Below, one piece after another: positions 1 to 8,282 of a stretch of 64,000 nucleotides of DNA. The DNA comes from Clostridia bacterium (GTDB lineage Bacteria > Bacillota > Clostridia > Oscillospirales > UBA644): positions 1 to 64,000 of the forward strand of contig JAFRTE010000048.1 of the NCBI GenBank assembly GCA_017427285.1, given 5' to 3'. How positions within the stretch are numbered: the first letter of the stretch is position 1; every line of letters starts with the position of its first letter. The notes under the pieces were generated by a model. The model had not been told where the DNA came from. It worked only from the letters and a program-made list of their open reading frames with translations, and did no database searches. Made by a program: the position numbers and the translations under genes.

Positions 1-5
1 AACGG

Positions 6-38
6 TTCCGTTTTATGCGGCCGCAATATAAAACGGAA
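6..38. repeat. Perfect 11-bp inverted repeat
   Basis: Positions 6-16 (TTCCGTTTTAT) and 28-38 (ATAAAACGGAA) are exact reverse complements around an 11-nt loop that itself carries the 10-bp palindrome TGCGGCCGCA. There is no T-run directly after it on either strand, so a classical terminator is uncertain. The stretch from 1 to 334 holds no gene I can support; the only other structure I see there is the repeat at 278-309. Confidence 0.6.
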
Positions 39-277
39 ACTGTGTGCGCAAATAATGCAAAAAACGGCGATGACGGGTTTTACAAATTTGAAAGGAAAAA
101 AAGAAAATGGCTAAAATTAAAACAATTATCGCAGTATGCACAATAAATTGACTATAGTTTTCCTCAAAATGATATGTTGCATTATTCATAGAGGCATATT
201 TTAATACTTGATAAATGAAATGCAGGATTTCTAACAAACGTTCTATCATGGTTACAATACCATTCCAGATTATTCGG

Positions 278-309
278 TATCTGTGACCCGTTAATTCCGG
301 TCACAGATA
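278..309 (+). promoter_or_regulatory. Inverted repeat in the leader of the orphan permease gene
   Basis: TATCTGTGACC (278-288) and GGTCACAGATA (299-309) form a perfect 11-bp inverted repeat with a 10-nt loop, ending 12 nt before the AAAGGAG ribosome binding site of the permease gene at 335. No T-run follows, so it fits an operator or an mRNA hairpin controlling ribosome access better than a terminator. The second permease copy (minus strand, start 23511) lacks this repeat. Confidence 0.5.
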
Positions 310-334
310 TCGATGTTATAAAAGGAGAATAAAG

Positions 335-2785
335 ATGAAACATCTGTTTATGGATTTATGGTTTTCAATTAAAAAAGCTCCGATCTTGTTTCTGTTTATC
401 TTCATTCAGATAGTAATAACGAGCGTTATTCTTTATTCCGTCATCGCCGATTGTTTGTGGACTGATGAACAGAGCGGGAAAGCGCAGATAACATGGGGAG
501 ACAGGGAATATCTGAAATTTACGCAGAATATGTTCGCGCCTTATGAAAAAACAAAACCTATTACGTTCTCAAGAGCGAATTTCTCAAACGGCGAAGGCGG
601 AGGTACAAACGCGGACTATGAAGTGTTTGAAAACATTGATAATTTATTTAAAGAAATTGTAGATGATCCCGATATTACGGTTCTTATCAATCAAAGCAAC
701 TGGGACATTGTTTTATCGGAACCGAAAAAATGGGAGCCTGAGGATAAAAATACGGGAGATTTCGGGCTTTTCAGGGATGAGACCGGAAATATGCAGCCAT
801 TCGATCTCGTCCATTGTTTTATCGTCAGCTCAAATTATCTTGATTATTTTGATATAAAGCTCAGTGAAGGCAAATATTTCAAATCAGAAGATTATCTTTA
901 TGAAGACGAATGTGTTCCGGTTCTTATGGGAAGCATTTATAAAAAGTATTATACTCTCGGCGAAGAATTTGATGGTGAATTGAATTATACAAAAACCAAA
1001 TTCAAAGTTGTAGGTTTTATTGCCGAAAATCAATATCTTACAACGCCAAACAGACAAACTACGGTTTTGAAATACGATAACTGGATAGTTGTTCCTTATT
1101 TGGAAAAAGATCTTGAAGGTTGCATCGAATCGGGAAGGATGAATCTTTTTACTTCAAGGTTCATATCATCGTTTTTCGTTTGCGAACAGGAAAAGCTTGA
1201 AAGTGTCAGAGAGAAGATTGATTCGCTTCTGGTAAAATACGGTCTGTCCGATCTGTATTCCACTTTTAGATGCCGTATCGAAAAAGAGCTTGCAAATAAT
1301 TACAAGGACCGTCTCGTTATAAGCATAACAGTGTGCATCGCAGCGCTCGTCTTCTCGTTGTTCAGCTTTGTGTTTACAATGTTGTATAAAATAAATAATA
1401 ATATTAAAAATTATGCCGTAAGGATGGTTGTAGGCGAAACATACGGAGATATTTCCCTTAGATACTTGTTTGAATCAATCGTTCTCTTTATCGCCGGACA
1501 GATAACCGGATTATGCGTCTTTAAAATCTATTCTGCGTATACCTTTTTATCAGAGGGCTTTGAGTATCTTCAATGGAATACCATCAGACTTGGGATTATT
1601 ACGAATTTAGCGTTTTATATAGTGACAGCCGTCGTTTTGTATATATGCGTAAACGTAAAGCTCAGATCGTATTCCATTGCGACTCTCATCAGAGGCAGCG
1701 AGGTAAAGAAAGAAAATCAGATGCCGCTTTACAGAGTAGTAATCTTCTTTATGCTTGCAATAGTAGGCGTTTTTAGTATGTTTATCGCAAGTTATCAGGT
1801 AGCTGTAGACAGAATAGACATATATTATACCGGATATTACACAAAGAATGTTAAAATTGCGTATGTCAGCGCTCTTGCGCAAGAGGACGCTCCGGCTGTA
1901 AAAATATCTGCTGAAGAAATCGGCGGATATGTCGATAATGTAATTATCAACAGATTTATAAGCACGAAATATAAGGGCGATGATTATATACAGGAAAGAG
2001 GTATATATTTTAACGGGTATATAGACCCGGTAAATATGCTCGAAGGAAGGTTCTTCACGAAGGAAGAAACGGCGGGAAAAGACGAGATAGCCGTTGTGGG
2101 TAAAGAAATATATGCGAAATATGTCACTTTCGATGACGAAGGTCAACCTTGGTATTACTGTGAAGATCTTGATAAAGATATGCATGTTATCGGCGTAATG
2201 GGCAAAGAGGAACAGGAGACGAATATCGATTATATAGTGCTTGTTCCGCTCAAAACAGCAAATTCGAAACTTGGTGCTCAGGGGAGCTATACGCTTGACG
2301 GAAAAGACAAAGAAACGGTTGAAAAACTCGAAAAAGCGTTTGTTGAACATGCGACCGAAACTGCAATGGTAAACACATTAAAATACAATCCCCGCCTTAC
2401 GGTTGAAGCACCTACGGATATATTGCTGCTGCTTCTTATCGTCGTTGTGATCAACGCAACGGTATTCTGCTTCTACTACGTATCGAAGCAGGGACATATC
2501 CACGCAGTAAAGAAGATAGTGGGATACTCAAAGCTGATGATACTTACCGATACTTTCTTTGATTTCCTTCTCCTTACCGTCGGAGCGTTCGTAACGGGTA
2601 ATGCGATAGTTATACTGCTTAAAGAAACAATATTCAAAAACGTTCAGCTTTTCTCGATATACATGCTTGACCCGCAGGTAATAATCATATCGCTTGTTGC
2701 AGTCGTCGCCCTTACGGTCCTTCTTTCCGTAATAGCCATAGCAAAAGCCTTCACCGCCGGCAATACAAACGAATACAGAGGGTAA
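335..2785 (+). CDS. FtsX/MacB-like ABC transporter permease (copy 1, orphan)
   Basis: A membrane permease of 816 residues with two FtsX-type halves. I see TM1 at about residues 15-38, a large extracytoplasmic domain to about 325, a bundle of four membrane segments (about 328-352, 377-399, 418-441, 466-488), a second extracytoplasmic domain, and three C-terminal segments (about 697-721, 744-766, 780-804). This is the layout of type VII ABC exporter permeases such as MacB or BceB relatives, which use ATP hydrolysed in the cytoplasm to move substrates or transmit force outside. The start follows AAAGGAG with good spacing. No ATP-binding subunit lies next to it. A close paralogue of 817 residues is encoded at 21058-23511 on the other strand; they share stretches such as IFIQIVITSV, VVGETYG and YIQERG. 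Substrate unknown. Confidence 0.85.
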   Translation: MKHLFMDLWFSIKKAPILFLFIFIQIVITSVILYSVIADCLWTDEQSGKAQITWGDREYLKFTQNMFAPYEKTKPITFSRANFSNGEGGGTNADYEVFENIDNLFKEIVDDPDITVLINQSNWDIVLSEPKKWEPEDKNTGDFGLFRDETGNMQPFDLVHCFIVSSNYLDYFDIKLSEGKYFKSEDYLYEDECVPVLMGSIYKKYYTLGEEFDGELNYTKTKFKVVGFIAENQYLTTPNRQTTVLKYDNWIVVPYLEKDLEGCIESGRMNLFTSRFISSFFVCEQEKLESVREKIDSLLVKYGLSDLYSTFRCRIEKELANNYKDRLVISITVCIAALVFSLFSFVFTMLYKINNNIKNYAVRMVVGETYGDISLRYLFESIVLFIAGQITGLCVFKIYSAYTFLSEGFEYLQWNTIRLGIITNLAFYIVTAVVLYICVNVKLRSYSIATLIRGSEVKKENQMPLYRVVIFFMLAIVGVFSMFIASYQVAVDRIDIYYTGYYTKNVKIAYVSALAQEDAPAVKISAEEIGGYVDNVIINRFISTKYKGDDYIQERGIYFNGYIDPVNMLEGRFFTKEETAGKDEIAVVGKEIYAKYVTFDDEGQPWYYCEDLDKDMHVIGVMGKEEQETNIDYIVLVPLKTANSKLGAQGSYTLDGKDKETVEKLEKAFVEHATETAMVNTLKYNPRLTVEAPTDILLLLLIVVVINATVFCFYYVSKQGHIHAVKKIVGYSKLMILTDTFFDFLLLTVGAFVTGNAIVILLKETIFKNVQLFSIYMLDPQVIIISLVAVVALTVLLSVIAIAKAFTAGNTNEYRG

Positions 2786-2791
2786 AACAAA

Positions 2792-2840
2792 AAAACGACG
2801 AATAACAGAAAAAAACATGCGTTATTCGTCGTTTTGATTT
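2792..2840 (+). terminator. Rho-independent terminator after permease copy 1
   Basis: AAAACGACGAATAAC (2792-2806) and GTTATTCGTCGTTTT (2821-2835) form a 15-bp perfect stem with a 14-nt A-rich loop, 6 nt after the stop codon. The stem itself supplies the terminal U-run. Confidence 0.85.
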
Positions 2841-2908
2841 CCGAAATCCCGATTTGATACTTTTTTTTACATAAAAAACAAAAAATAATTATTTTTTATA
2901 AAAAAGTA

Positions 2909-2937
2909 TAGACAAATAAAAAAAAATGTGCTATAAT
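2909..2937 (+). promoter_or_regulatory. Sigma-A promoter of the zinc-ribbon gene
   Basis: TAGACA (2909-2914), 17-bp spacer, TATAAT (2932-2937) with a TGN extended -10 (TGC at 2929-2931). The start point would be near 2944. Confidence 0.75.
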
Positions 2938-3009
2938 ACAAAATATACAGGCGGTTTGCCGGATCATATTATATCATATAAATCCGCGAAATTCAAACTG
3001 TTTTTCGAT

Positions 3010-3039
3010 ATGTCGAAAATCTTCGCATATTTTCGACAT
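3010..3039 (+). promoter_or_regulatory. Inverted repeat in the 5' leader
   Basis: ATGTCGAAAAT (3010-3020) and ATTTTCGACAT (3029-3039) are perfect reverse complements around the 8-nt loop CTTCGCAT. It lies in the transcribed leader, some 38 nt upstream of the ribosome binding site. It has no U-run and does not match a LexA box, so it may be an RNA hairpin or an operator for an unknown regulator. Confidence 0.5.
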
Positions 3040-3089
3040 TTGACGCAGAGCACAATTTTTAATTAAATAAATTTCAGGAGGTAACTATC

Positions 3090-3584
3090 ATGTTTTGTCC
3101 CAAATGCGGCGCGCAGGTTGAAGACGGCGTAAAAGTTTGTCCGACATGCGGCGAAAATCTCGAAGCAAAAACCGAGGATGTTTCCGCTAAAGTTGCCGAG
3201 CTTACAAACACGGCAGATCTTACGGCTACATTCGACCCCAACGACATCCAGAACAACAAGGTAATGGCTATTCTTGCTTATTTATCCTGGCTTGTTCTCA
3301 TTCCCCTCTTTGCGGCAAAAGATTCTCCGTTTGCACGTTTCCATGTTAAACAGGGTCTTCTTCTTGCGATTTGCGAAATCATTGTTGCTGTTGTATTCGG
3401 CATTCTTACGTCGATACTCGGCGGAGTCTTTGTTCTCTGGCTTATCTTCACGCTCATTCAGGCAGTATGCAACATTATCTTCTTTGTCCTCTCCATAATG
3501 GGTATCATCAATGCCGCTCAGGGCAAAGCTAAAGAGCTTCCCATTATCGGCAAACTGAAGATCCTTGACAACGTAATCAAATAA
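3090..3584 (+). CDS. Zinc-ribbon membrane protein, DUF4870-like
   Basis: A protein of 164 residues. The N-terminus is a zinc ribbon with two CxxC knuckles (CPKCG at residue 3 and CPTCG near 20), followed by a Thr/Ala-rich linker and three hydrophobic segments (about 54-72, 85-110 and 112-140). The membrane part, with a charged turn FHVKQG between helices, resembles DUF4870/Tic20-like four-helix proteins. The ATG has an AGGAGGT site 8 nt upstream. It stands alone between its own promoter and a terminator. Function unknown; zinc binding is inferred from the cysteines only. Confidence 0.75.
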   Translation: MFCPKCGAQVEDGVKVCPTCGENLEAKTEDVSAKVAELTNTADLTATFDPNDIQNNKVMAILAYLSWLVLIPLFAAKDSPFARFHVKQGLLLAICEIIVAVVFGILTSILGGVFVLWLIFTLIQAVCNIIFFVLSIMGIINAAQGKAKELPIIGKLKILDNVIK

Positions 3585-3600
3585 TTATTACGACAGATAA

Positions 3601-3630
3601 AAAAACCGATGCTTTGCGCATCGGTTTTTT
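3601..3630. terminator. Bidirectional terminator
   Basis: AAAACCGATGC (3601-3611) pairs with GCATCGGTTTT (3617-3627) around a 5-nt loop, followed by a T-run on the plus strand. The preceding A-rich tract gives a T-run on the minus strand. It therefore serves both the zinc-ribbon gene and the convergent Gfo/Idh/MocA gene. Confidence 0.85.
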
Positions 3631-3649
3631 TCTGTTTATTTTTCGTTTA

Positions 3650-4789
3650 TCAGCCGATATCGGGGATGTTGATCTCAACTTCTCTGCCGAGTTCCGCAGA
3701 TCTGACGATACCGTCGAGGATCGCCTGGTTTCTGATGATCTGGCTTGAAGGAACGGGAGATTCGCCGTTGTATTTAACAGCGTCGAGGAACGAACGGACT
3801 TTCTTGTCAAACAGATTTCCGCCGCCGCCGAGAATGGGAACTTCAAACTGAGTGCAAACGCCGGCAACGTCGCGGTAAATCTTCATCGGGCCGCCGACGG
3901 AGCCGTTCCAGCAGTCTGTTGAAGGAATTCTGAGGCCTGCCTTCTTGCCGAGTATGAGAGTGTCGCCCGGAGTATCCATATGCATAGCCCAGGAGATTCT
4001 GAAATCAAGGATTATGCCGCCTTCGAGACGGATGAAAGCCGCAGCAAAGTCGTCAACGTTGAAACGAGCCGCATCTTTCGGATAAAGCTCGGGGTTTTTG
4101 CCGAAGAAGTCGGACTTGTAGGCGGATACGGTAAGGGGCTTCGGGTATCCGATCGCGTTAAGGACCATATCGAGCGAATAGCAGCCGATATCGCCGAGAG
4201 CGCCGATGCCTGCGGTCGATTTCTCGATAAATGTTGAGCCGGGGATACCGCGTCTGCGTCCGCCGCCTGTCTGAATATAGTAAACTTCGCCGAGTTCACC
4301 GGACTGAACGATCTTTTTGATCATCTGCATATTCGGGTCGAAACGGGGCTGGAAACCGATAGAGAGAACTTTGCCGCTCTTGAGCTCTGCTTTTCTGATC
4401 TCTACGGCTTCTTCGAGAGTAACGCACATGGGTTTTTCGAGAAGAACGGGAATACCTTTGTTAAGGCAATCGATGGTACATTCCGCATGGGTCATATTGT
4501 AGGTACAAACGGAAACAGCGTCCAGCTCTTCGGCTGCGAGCATTTCCGTGTGATGTCCGTAAATATGGGCATGGGGAACGCCGTATTTTTCTGCGAACGC
4601 AGCTGCCTTGCCGGGAATGATATCCGCAAGGGCTACAACCTCAACGTCGGGCATACGCTTGTAGCTGTCGATATGGGCTTCTGCGATCCAGCCCGTACCG
4701 ATAATGCCGACGCGGAGTTTTTTGGAAGCGTCAACTGCTTTCGCTTCTTCCGCTTTTTTGAACATTGAAAGAATCGAATCTCCTGCCAT
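3650..4789 (-). CDS. Gfo/Idh/MocA-family NAD(P)-dependent oxidoreductase
   Basis: A protein of 379 residues with a Rossmann nucleotide-binding start (VGIIGTGWIAEAH, about residues 27-39) after a short non-conserved lead. It carries the family EKP motif (LLEKPMCV, about residue 115) whose lysine is part of the active site, and a C-terminal substrate domain. Family members oxidise or reduce sugars, inositols and related polyols; the substrate here cannot be read from sequence. It begins 38 nt after thrB with an AAAGGAG site, so it is probably co-transcribed with thrC-thrB although it has no evident role in threonine synthesis. It ends at the shared terminator at 3601-3630. Confidence 0.85.
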   Translation of the reverse strand: MAGDSILSMFKKAEEAKAVDASKKLRVGIIGTGWIAEAHIDSYKRMPDVEVVALADIIPGKAAAFAEKYGVPHAHIYGHHTEMLAAEELDAVSVCTYNMTHAECTIDCLNKGIPVLLEKPMCVTLEEAVEIRKAELKSGKVLSIGFQPRFDPNMQMIKKIVQSGELGEVYYIQTGGGRRRGIPGSTFIEKSTAGIGALGDIGCYSLDMVLNAIGYPKPLTVSAYKSDFFGKNPELYPKDAARFNVDDFAAAFIRLEGGIILDFRISWAMHMDTPGDTLILGKKAGLRIPSTDCWNGSVGGPMKIYRDVAGVCTQFEVPILGGGGNLFDKKVRSFLDAVKYNGESPVPSSQIIRNQAILDGIVRSAELGREVEINIPDIG

Positions 4790-4827
4790 AATAAAAATCT
4801 CCTTTGATTTGAATTTGATTTTTTATT

Positions 4828-5754
4828 CTATTTTATTACCTCGGCGCCGTTTTTGTCAACGCCGAGCGGCAATACGAACCAAAAATGATTGAATTCCGAA
4901 ACGAGCTTTTCAAGTCTGGGTTTTATATCCGAACCTTTCGGAGCAACTACCATAATCGTGGGGCCCGCACCCGAAAGATATGCGCCATATGCGCCGAATT
5001 CCACGGAATGGCGGATAATGCTTTCCATGCCGGGAATAAGTATTTTTCTGTAAGGCTGATGTATTTCGTCCTGCATCGCTACCGAAAGAGCGCCGAAATT
5101 GCCGCTCATCATCGCTGAAACGAGAAGAGCAACGCGAGAACAGTTGAAAACCGCCTGCTCTTTGGTATATGCGCGCGGCAAAACGGCTCTGGCGTCCTCA
5201 GTGGAAAGCGGGAAATCAGGGATCACGGCGAAAAATTCAAGCTCGTCGCTGACGTCTATCCTGACATGCTCGAATCTCTTGCCGTCCGACGCTCCGACTA
5301 CCATTCCGCCGAGGAAAGCGGGCGCGACGTTATCCGGATGTCCTTCGATTTCAACGGACATATTGATCAGCTCGTCTTTCGGGATGCCGCTTTTTGTAAG
5401 CTCGTTTGCGATCATAAGCCCCGCAACAACGCATGCCGCAGAACTGCCGAGTCCGCGTGTAAGCGGGATGGCGTCTGTTTGGCGGATCGCGAAAAACGGC
5501 ACGGGAACACCTACCTTTTCACAGAAAAGGTTAACGGTCTGCCATACGAGATTTGTTTCGTCGTCGGGAATTATCTGATTTGCGCGGATGCTTTCCTCGA
5601 TTATGCAGTTTACCTCGATAAGCGGACGCGGGTTTGCCTCGATATCGTTTTTATCGAAAACTTCCGTTTCATTGTAAAGCGTGAGCGCAAGACCCGCAGT
5701 ATCAAAGCAGGGGCCGATGTTTGCGCTTGTGGCGGGAACTCTGACTGTAAACAT
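4828..5754 (-). CDS. thrB: Homoserine kinase
   Basis: A GHMP-family kinase of 308 residues that phosphorylates L-homoserine to O-phosphohomoserine, the substrate of threonine synthase. The N-terminus (VPATSANIGPCFDTAG) and the ATP-binding glycine/serine loop (PLTRGLGSSAACVVAG, near residue 95) are typical of ThrB, as is the C-terminal GAYLSGAGPTIM motif. It lies 22 nt downstream of thrC in the same operon. The aspartate kinase and homoserine dehydrogenase genes are not in this window. Confidence 0.95.
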   Translation of the reverse strand: MFTVRVPATSANIGPCFDTAGLALTLYNETEVFDKNDIEANPRPLIEVNCIIEESIRANQIIPDDETNLVWQTVNLFCEKVGVPVPFFAIRQTDAIPLTRGLGSSAACVVAGLMIANELTKSGIPKDELINMSVEIEGHPDNVAPAFLGGMVVGASDGKRFEHVRIDVSDELEFFAVIPDFPLSTEDARAVLPRAYTKEQAVFNCSRVALLVSAMMSGNFGALSVAMQDEIHQPYRKILIPGMESIIRHSVEFGAYGAYLSGAGPTIMVVAPKGSDIKPRLEKLVSEFNHFWFVLPLGVDKNGAEVIK

Positions 5755-5776
5755 AAAAAACCTTTTTTACAATAAA

Positions 5777-6847
5777 TTACTGTCTGATTATCTGTGAAAG
5801 AACTTCAAAATCTGGTTTTGCGTGAATAATTTTATCTTCTGCGGCGCCGTTGCCGATAATGACCGAAGTGTCTTTAAGTCCGTTACCCGTAAGGATGCAG
5901 ACTATTTCGATACGATTGTCTTTTTCAAAACGGTTTTCCTTTGCAAATCTGACAACTCCGGCTATGGATGCGCACGAGGCGGGCTCAGCAAAAATACCCT
6001 CTTCGTAAGCAAGAAGCTTCTGAGCTTCGAGTATTTCTTCGTCCGTAACGGCGCTTATCGAGCCGTTGCTTTCGTCTCTCGCTCTTACGGCTTTATCCCA
6101 GCTTGCCGGATTGCCTATGCGGATCGCGGTAGCTACGGTCTCGGGATTTTCTATAATGCGGTTTTCAACGATCGGAGCCGCACCCGCCGCCTGAAATCCC
6201 GTCATTTTCGGAAGAGTAGAAATGATCTTATTATCGTAATACTCTTTGAATCCCATCCAGTATGCGGAAATATTGCCCGCATTGCCTACGGGAAGAACGA
6301 GATAGTCGGGTGCGTGGCCGAGATCGTCACAGATCTCGAAAGCAGCCGTTTTCTGCCCCTGAAGCCTGTTTGGATTTACGGAATTTACAAGAGTTACCGG
6401 TTCGGTTTTCGCAAGGCGGATTACCATATTGAGCGCGTCGTCGAAATTACCGTCTATGGCAATAACTTTTGCTCCGTAAACGATCGCCTGGGCGAGCTTG
6501 CCGAGAGCTATCTTTCTATCCGGAATAAGCACGAACGCCTTCATGCCCGCAACAGCCGCATATGCGGCTGCGGAGGCGGAGGTATTGCCGGTCGAAGCGC
6601 AGATCACCGCTCCCGAGCCCTGCTCGTTTGCTTTTGTGACCGCCATGGTCATACCGCGGTCCTTAAAAGACCCCGTGGGATTAAGTCCTTCGAATTTGAT
6701 ATAAATATCGGCGTTTTTAAGCCCGAGAGTTTTCGGCAGATTGACGAGTTTGTGGAAAAGAGTCCTTCCCTCGTTCATGGTAACGATTTTGGAATCGTCT
6801 TCGATATTCAGATACTGTCTGTAACGTTTTATAACTCCGTTATACAT
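5777..6847 (-). CDS. thrC: Threonine synthase
   Basis: A PLP enzyme of 356 residues that converts O-phosphohomoserine to threonine. The Schiff-base lysine lies in [12 protein letters not shown] (about residues 56-67), and the phosphate-binding loop [10 protein letters not shown] follows near residue 190. The length suits the shorter ThrC class found in Gram-positives. The first gene of thrC-thrB-oxidoreductase, it is served by a near-perfect promoter at 6890-6918. The leader is only about 40 nt, too short for a T-box, so threonine-tRNA attenuation is unlikely. Confidence 0.95.
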   Translation of the reverse strand: MYNGVIKRYRQYLNIEDDSKIVTMNEGRTLFHKLVNLPKTLGLKNADIYIKFEGLNPTGSFKDRGMTMAVTKANEQGSGAVICASTGNTSASAAAYAAVAGMKAFVLIPDRKIALGKLAQAIVYGAKVIAIDGNFDDALNMVIRLAKTEPVTLVNSVNPNRLQGQKTAAFEICDDLGHAPDYLVLPVGNAGNISAYWMGFKEYYDNKIISTLPKMTGFQAAGAAPIVENRIIENPETVATAIRIGNPASWDKAVRARDESNGSISAVTDEEILEAQKLLAYEEGIFAEPASCASIAGVVRFAKENRFEKDNRIEIVCILTGNGLKDTSVIIGNGAAEDKIIHAKPDFEVLSQIIRQ

Positions 6848-6889
6848 TTGATTTTTCCTTATTTCAGAAGGTTATAAAATTTTTTGTTA

Positions 6890-6918
6890 ATTATATCATT
6901 AAAATACTGCTTTGTCAA
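6890..6918 (-). promoter_or_regulatory. Consensus promoter of the thrC operon
   Basis: Read on the minus strand: TTGACA (6918-6913), 17-bp spacer, TATAAT (6895-6890). It matches the sigma-A consensus exactly and leaves a leader of about 40 nt. Confidence 0.9.
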
Positions 6919-6940
6919 GGAGTAAAAACACTGTTTTCTC

Positions 6941-8245
6941 TTATCCGACGGTTATTTCGGCGGCAAAAATCATATTCGGGTCGCAGCGCTCTGCAACAGT
7001 CTTTTTTATGTATTCGATAGAGGGTGTTACGTTATATTCCTTCGTTTCTCCGTTTATAACTACTTTTACGGGTTTGAAGAGGTCTACCATTTCGTCGTTG
7101 AGCATGATTTTTATTTCGCCCTCAACGGTGTTTTGCTCAATGGTAATTGTATTTGTCGCCTTATCGTAATTTGCGACTATAACGCCCGAACGCAGATCCG
7201 TTGACGCTCTGAGCCAGTAGAAAGACTCCGTTGAGACCTCGTCTGCTCTGACGGAAAGATCCCATACGACGCGTTCGGGAACGGGGTCGCGCTTAAACTG
7301 TTCGACAAAATATATGGAGTTTGAGTTGACCGACGTGGGAACGGGCATTTCACCGTAATACCACTGAATGGGGTTTGACATAACTCCCTGCTCGCTCATA
7401 TTCGGATCGTTGTCTATAATGCCGTGTTCGCGCATAAGATGAATGTTTACGTTATGGATATACCCGCCGTTATACGTTTCACGCAGTTTGTCGAGAACTT
7501 CGCAGTAGTATGCGTTCATGGTGTTTCTGTTATACGAAGAGTCGTTCTGACCGCACTGTATCTGGAAGGGGACATTGTAAAGGTTAGTGAGGTTGACGCC
7601 GTTGGGATGTCCAGCAGACATATTTGCCGCAGCGAACCTGTCGGCAAGACGCGGAGTTATCTGATATACGCCGTCTCCTCCGGCGGAATAACCGACGATA
7701 TATACGCGGTTCGTATCGATCCCGTAGTAAATCGACAGATCGTCTATCAAACGTTCGTAAAGAGGATAGCTTTCGGGGTTAAAGTGGGTATCCCAAGTAT
7801 CTCTGACTCCTCTTGTGGCAACGTAAAGACCGTTTGTTACGCTGTCGAGATAATATATCTTCATATGGTCCCACTGCTGGTCGTTGACTTCTTTCGAGCC
7901 GCCTCCGCCGCCGTGAAGAGCGATAATGAGAGGATAGCCGTCAGCGCCTGCTTTGCCTACGATTTTAAGGTCGAAATGCATCGTTGCCTCGCCGTATGTT
8001 ATGGCTTTCTGAGTTATTTCCTCAACTCTTTCGGGATCTTTGCGTTCTTTTTCCTTATATTCTTCCCATACAAGATTGCGGACTGCTTTGACTGCAATGT
8101 TTGAGTCGAGTTTTATCTCCTCGGGAGATTTTTTCATAAGCTCGTTGTAAAGCTCGTCAAGCTCTTTCTGATTTGTGCCGGAACAAGCCGATAAAACTGA
8201 AACAAACATAACCAGGCAGAGAAATAAACTGAAAAACCTTTTCAT
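6941..8245 (-). CDS. Lipoprotein alpha/beta-hydrolase, feruloyl esterase/PHB depolymerase-like
   Basis: A protein of 434 residues with a lipoprotein signal (hydrophobic run ending VSVLSAC), so it should be anchored outside the cell membrane. The hydrolase core has an oxyanion-hole glycine run (HGGGGGS), a GYSAGG nucleophile elbow (GxSxG) and a later QCGQND segment and REHG histidine that could complete the triad. This pattern resembles polyhydroxybutyrate depolymerase/feruloyl esterase-type carboxylesterases; the ester substrate is unknown. I place the start at the ATG at 8245, with GAAGG 7 nt upstream and the signal peptide directly after; the longer reading from 8269 adds eight residues before it. 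It follows the ABC exporter gene by 37 nt. Confidence 0.8.
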   Translation of the reverse strand: MKRFFSLFLCLVMFVSVLSACSGTNQKELDELYNELMKKSPEEIKLDSNIAVKAVRNLVWEEYKEKERKDPERVEEITQKAITYGEATMHFDLKIVGKAGADGYPLIIALHGGGGGSKEVNDQQWDHMKIYYLDSVTNGLYVATRGVRDTWDTHFNPESYPLYERLIDDLSIYYGIDTNRVYIVGYSAGGDGVYQITPRLADRFAAANMSAGHPNGVNLTNLYNVPFQIQCGQNDSSYNRNTMNAYYCEVLDKLRETYNGGYIHNVNIHLMREHGIIDNDPNMSEQGVMSNPIQWYYGEMPVPTSVNSNSIYFVEQFKRDPVPERVVWDLSVRADEVSTESFYWLRASTDLRSGVIVANYDKATNTITIEQNTVEGEIKIMLNDEMVDLFKPVKVVINGETKEYNVTPSIEYIKKTVAERCDPNMIFAAEITVG

Positions 8246-8282
8246 GAATATGCCTTCTTTCGAAATCATATAAAATTATTTT

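Larger units (their letters stand above)
2838..3089 (+). other. Intergenic stretch and long leader of the zinc-ribbon gene
   Basis: About 250 nt without a gene. It holds a very A/T-rich tract (about 2860-2925), the promoter at 2909-2937, and then a leader of about 145 nt with the inverted repeat at 3010-3039 before the AGGAGGT ribosome binding site at about 3077. I recognise no known riboswitch class in the leader. Confidence 0.6.

Noticed and set aside
13-249. Minus-strand reading frame of 78 codons with one hydrophobic segment at the left edge
   Set aside because: Weak ribosome site, overlaps the hairpin at 6-38, no family features. It may be real but I cannot support it.
1607-2350. Minus-strand reading frame of 247 codons opposite permease copy 1
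   Set aside because: Antisense shadow of a clear membrane protein; a similar shadow occurs opposite copy 2 at 21460-22269.
5822-6877. Plus-strand reading frame of 351 codons opposite thrC
   Set aside because: Its translation has no domain pattern and lies wholly antisense to a well-recognised gene; a shadow of codon use.
6848-6940. T-box or leader attenuator before thrC
   Set aside because: The transcribed leader is only about 40 nt and holds no stem-loop or T-box sequence.
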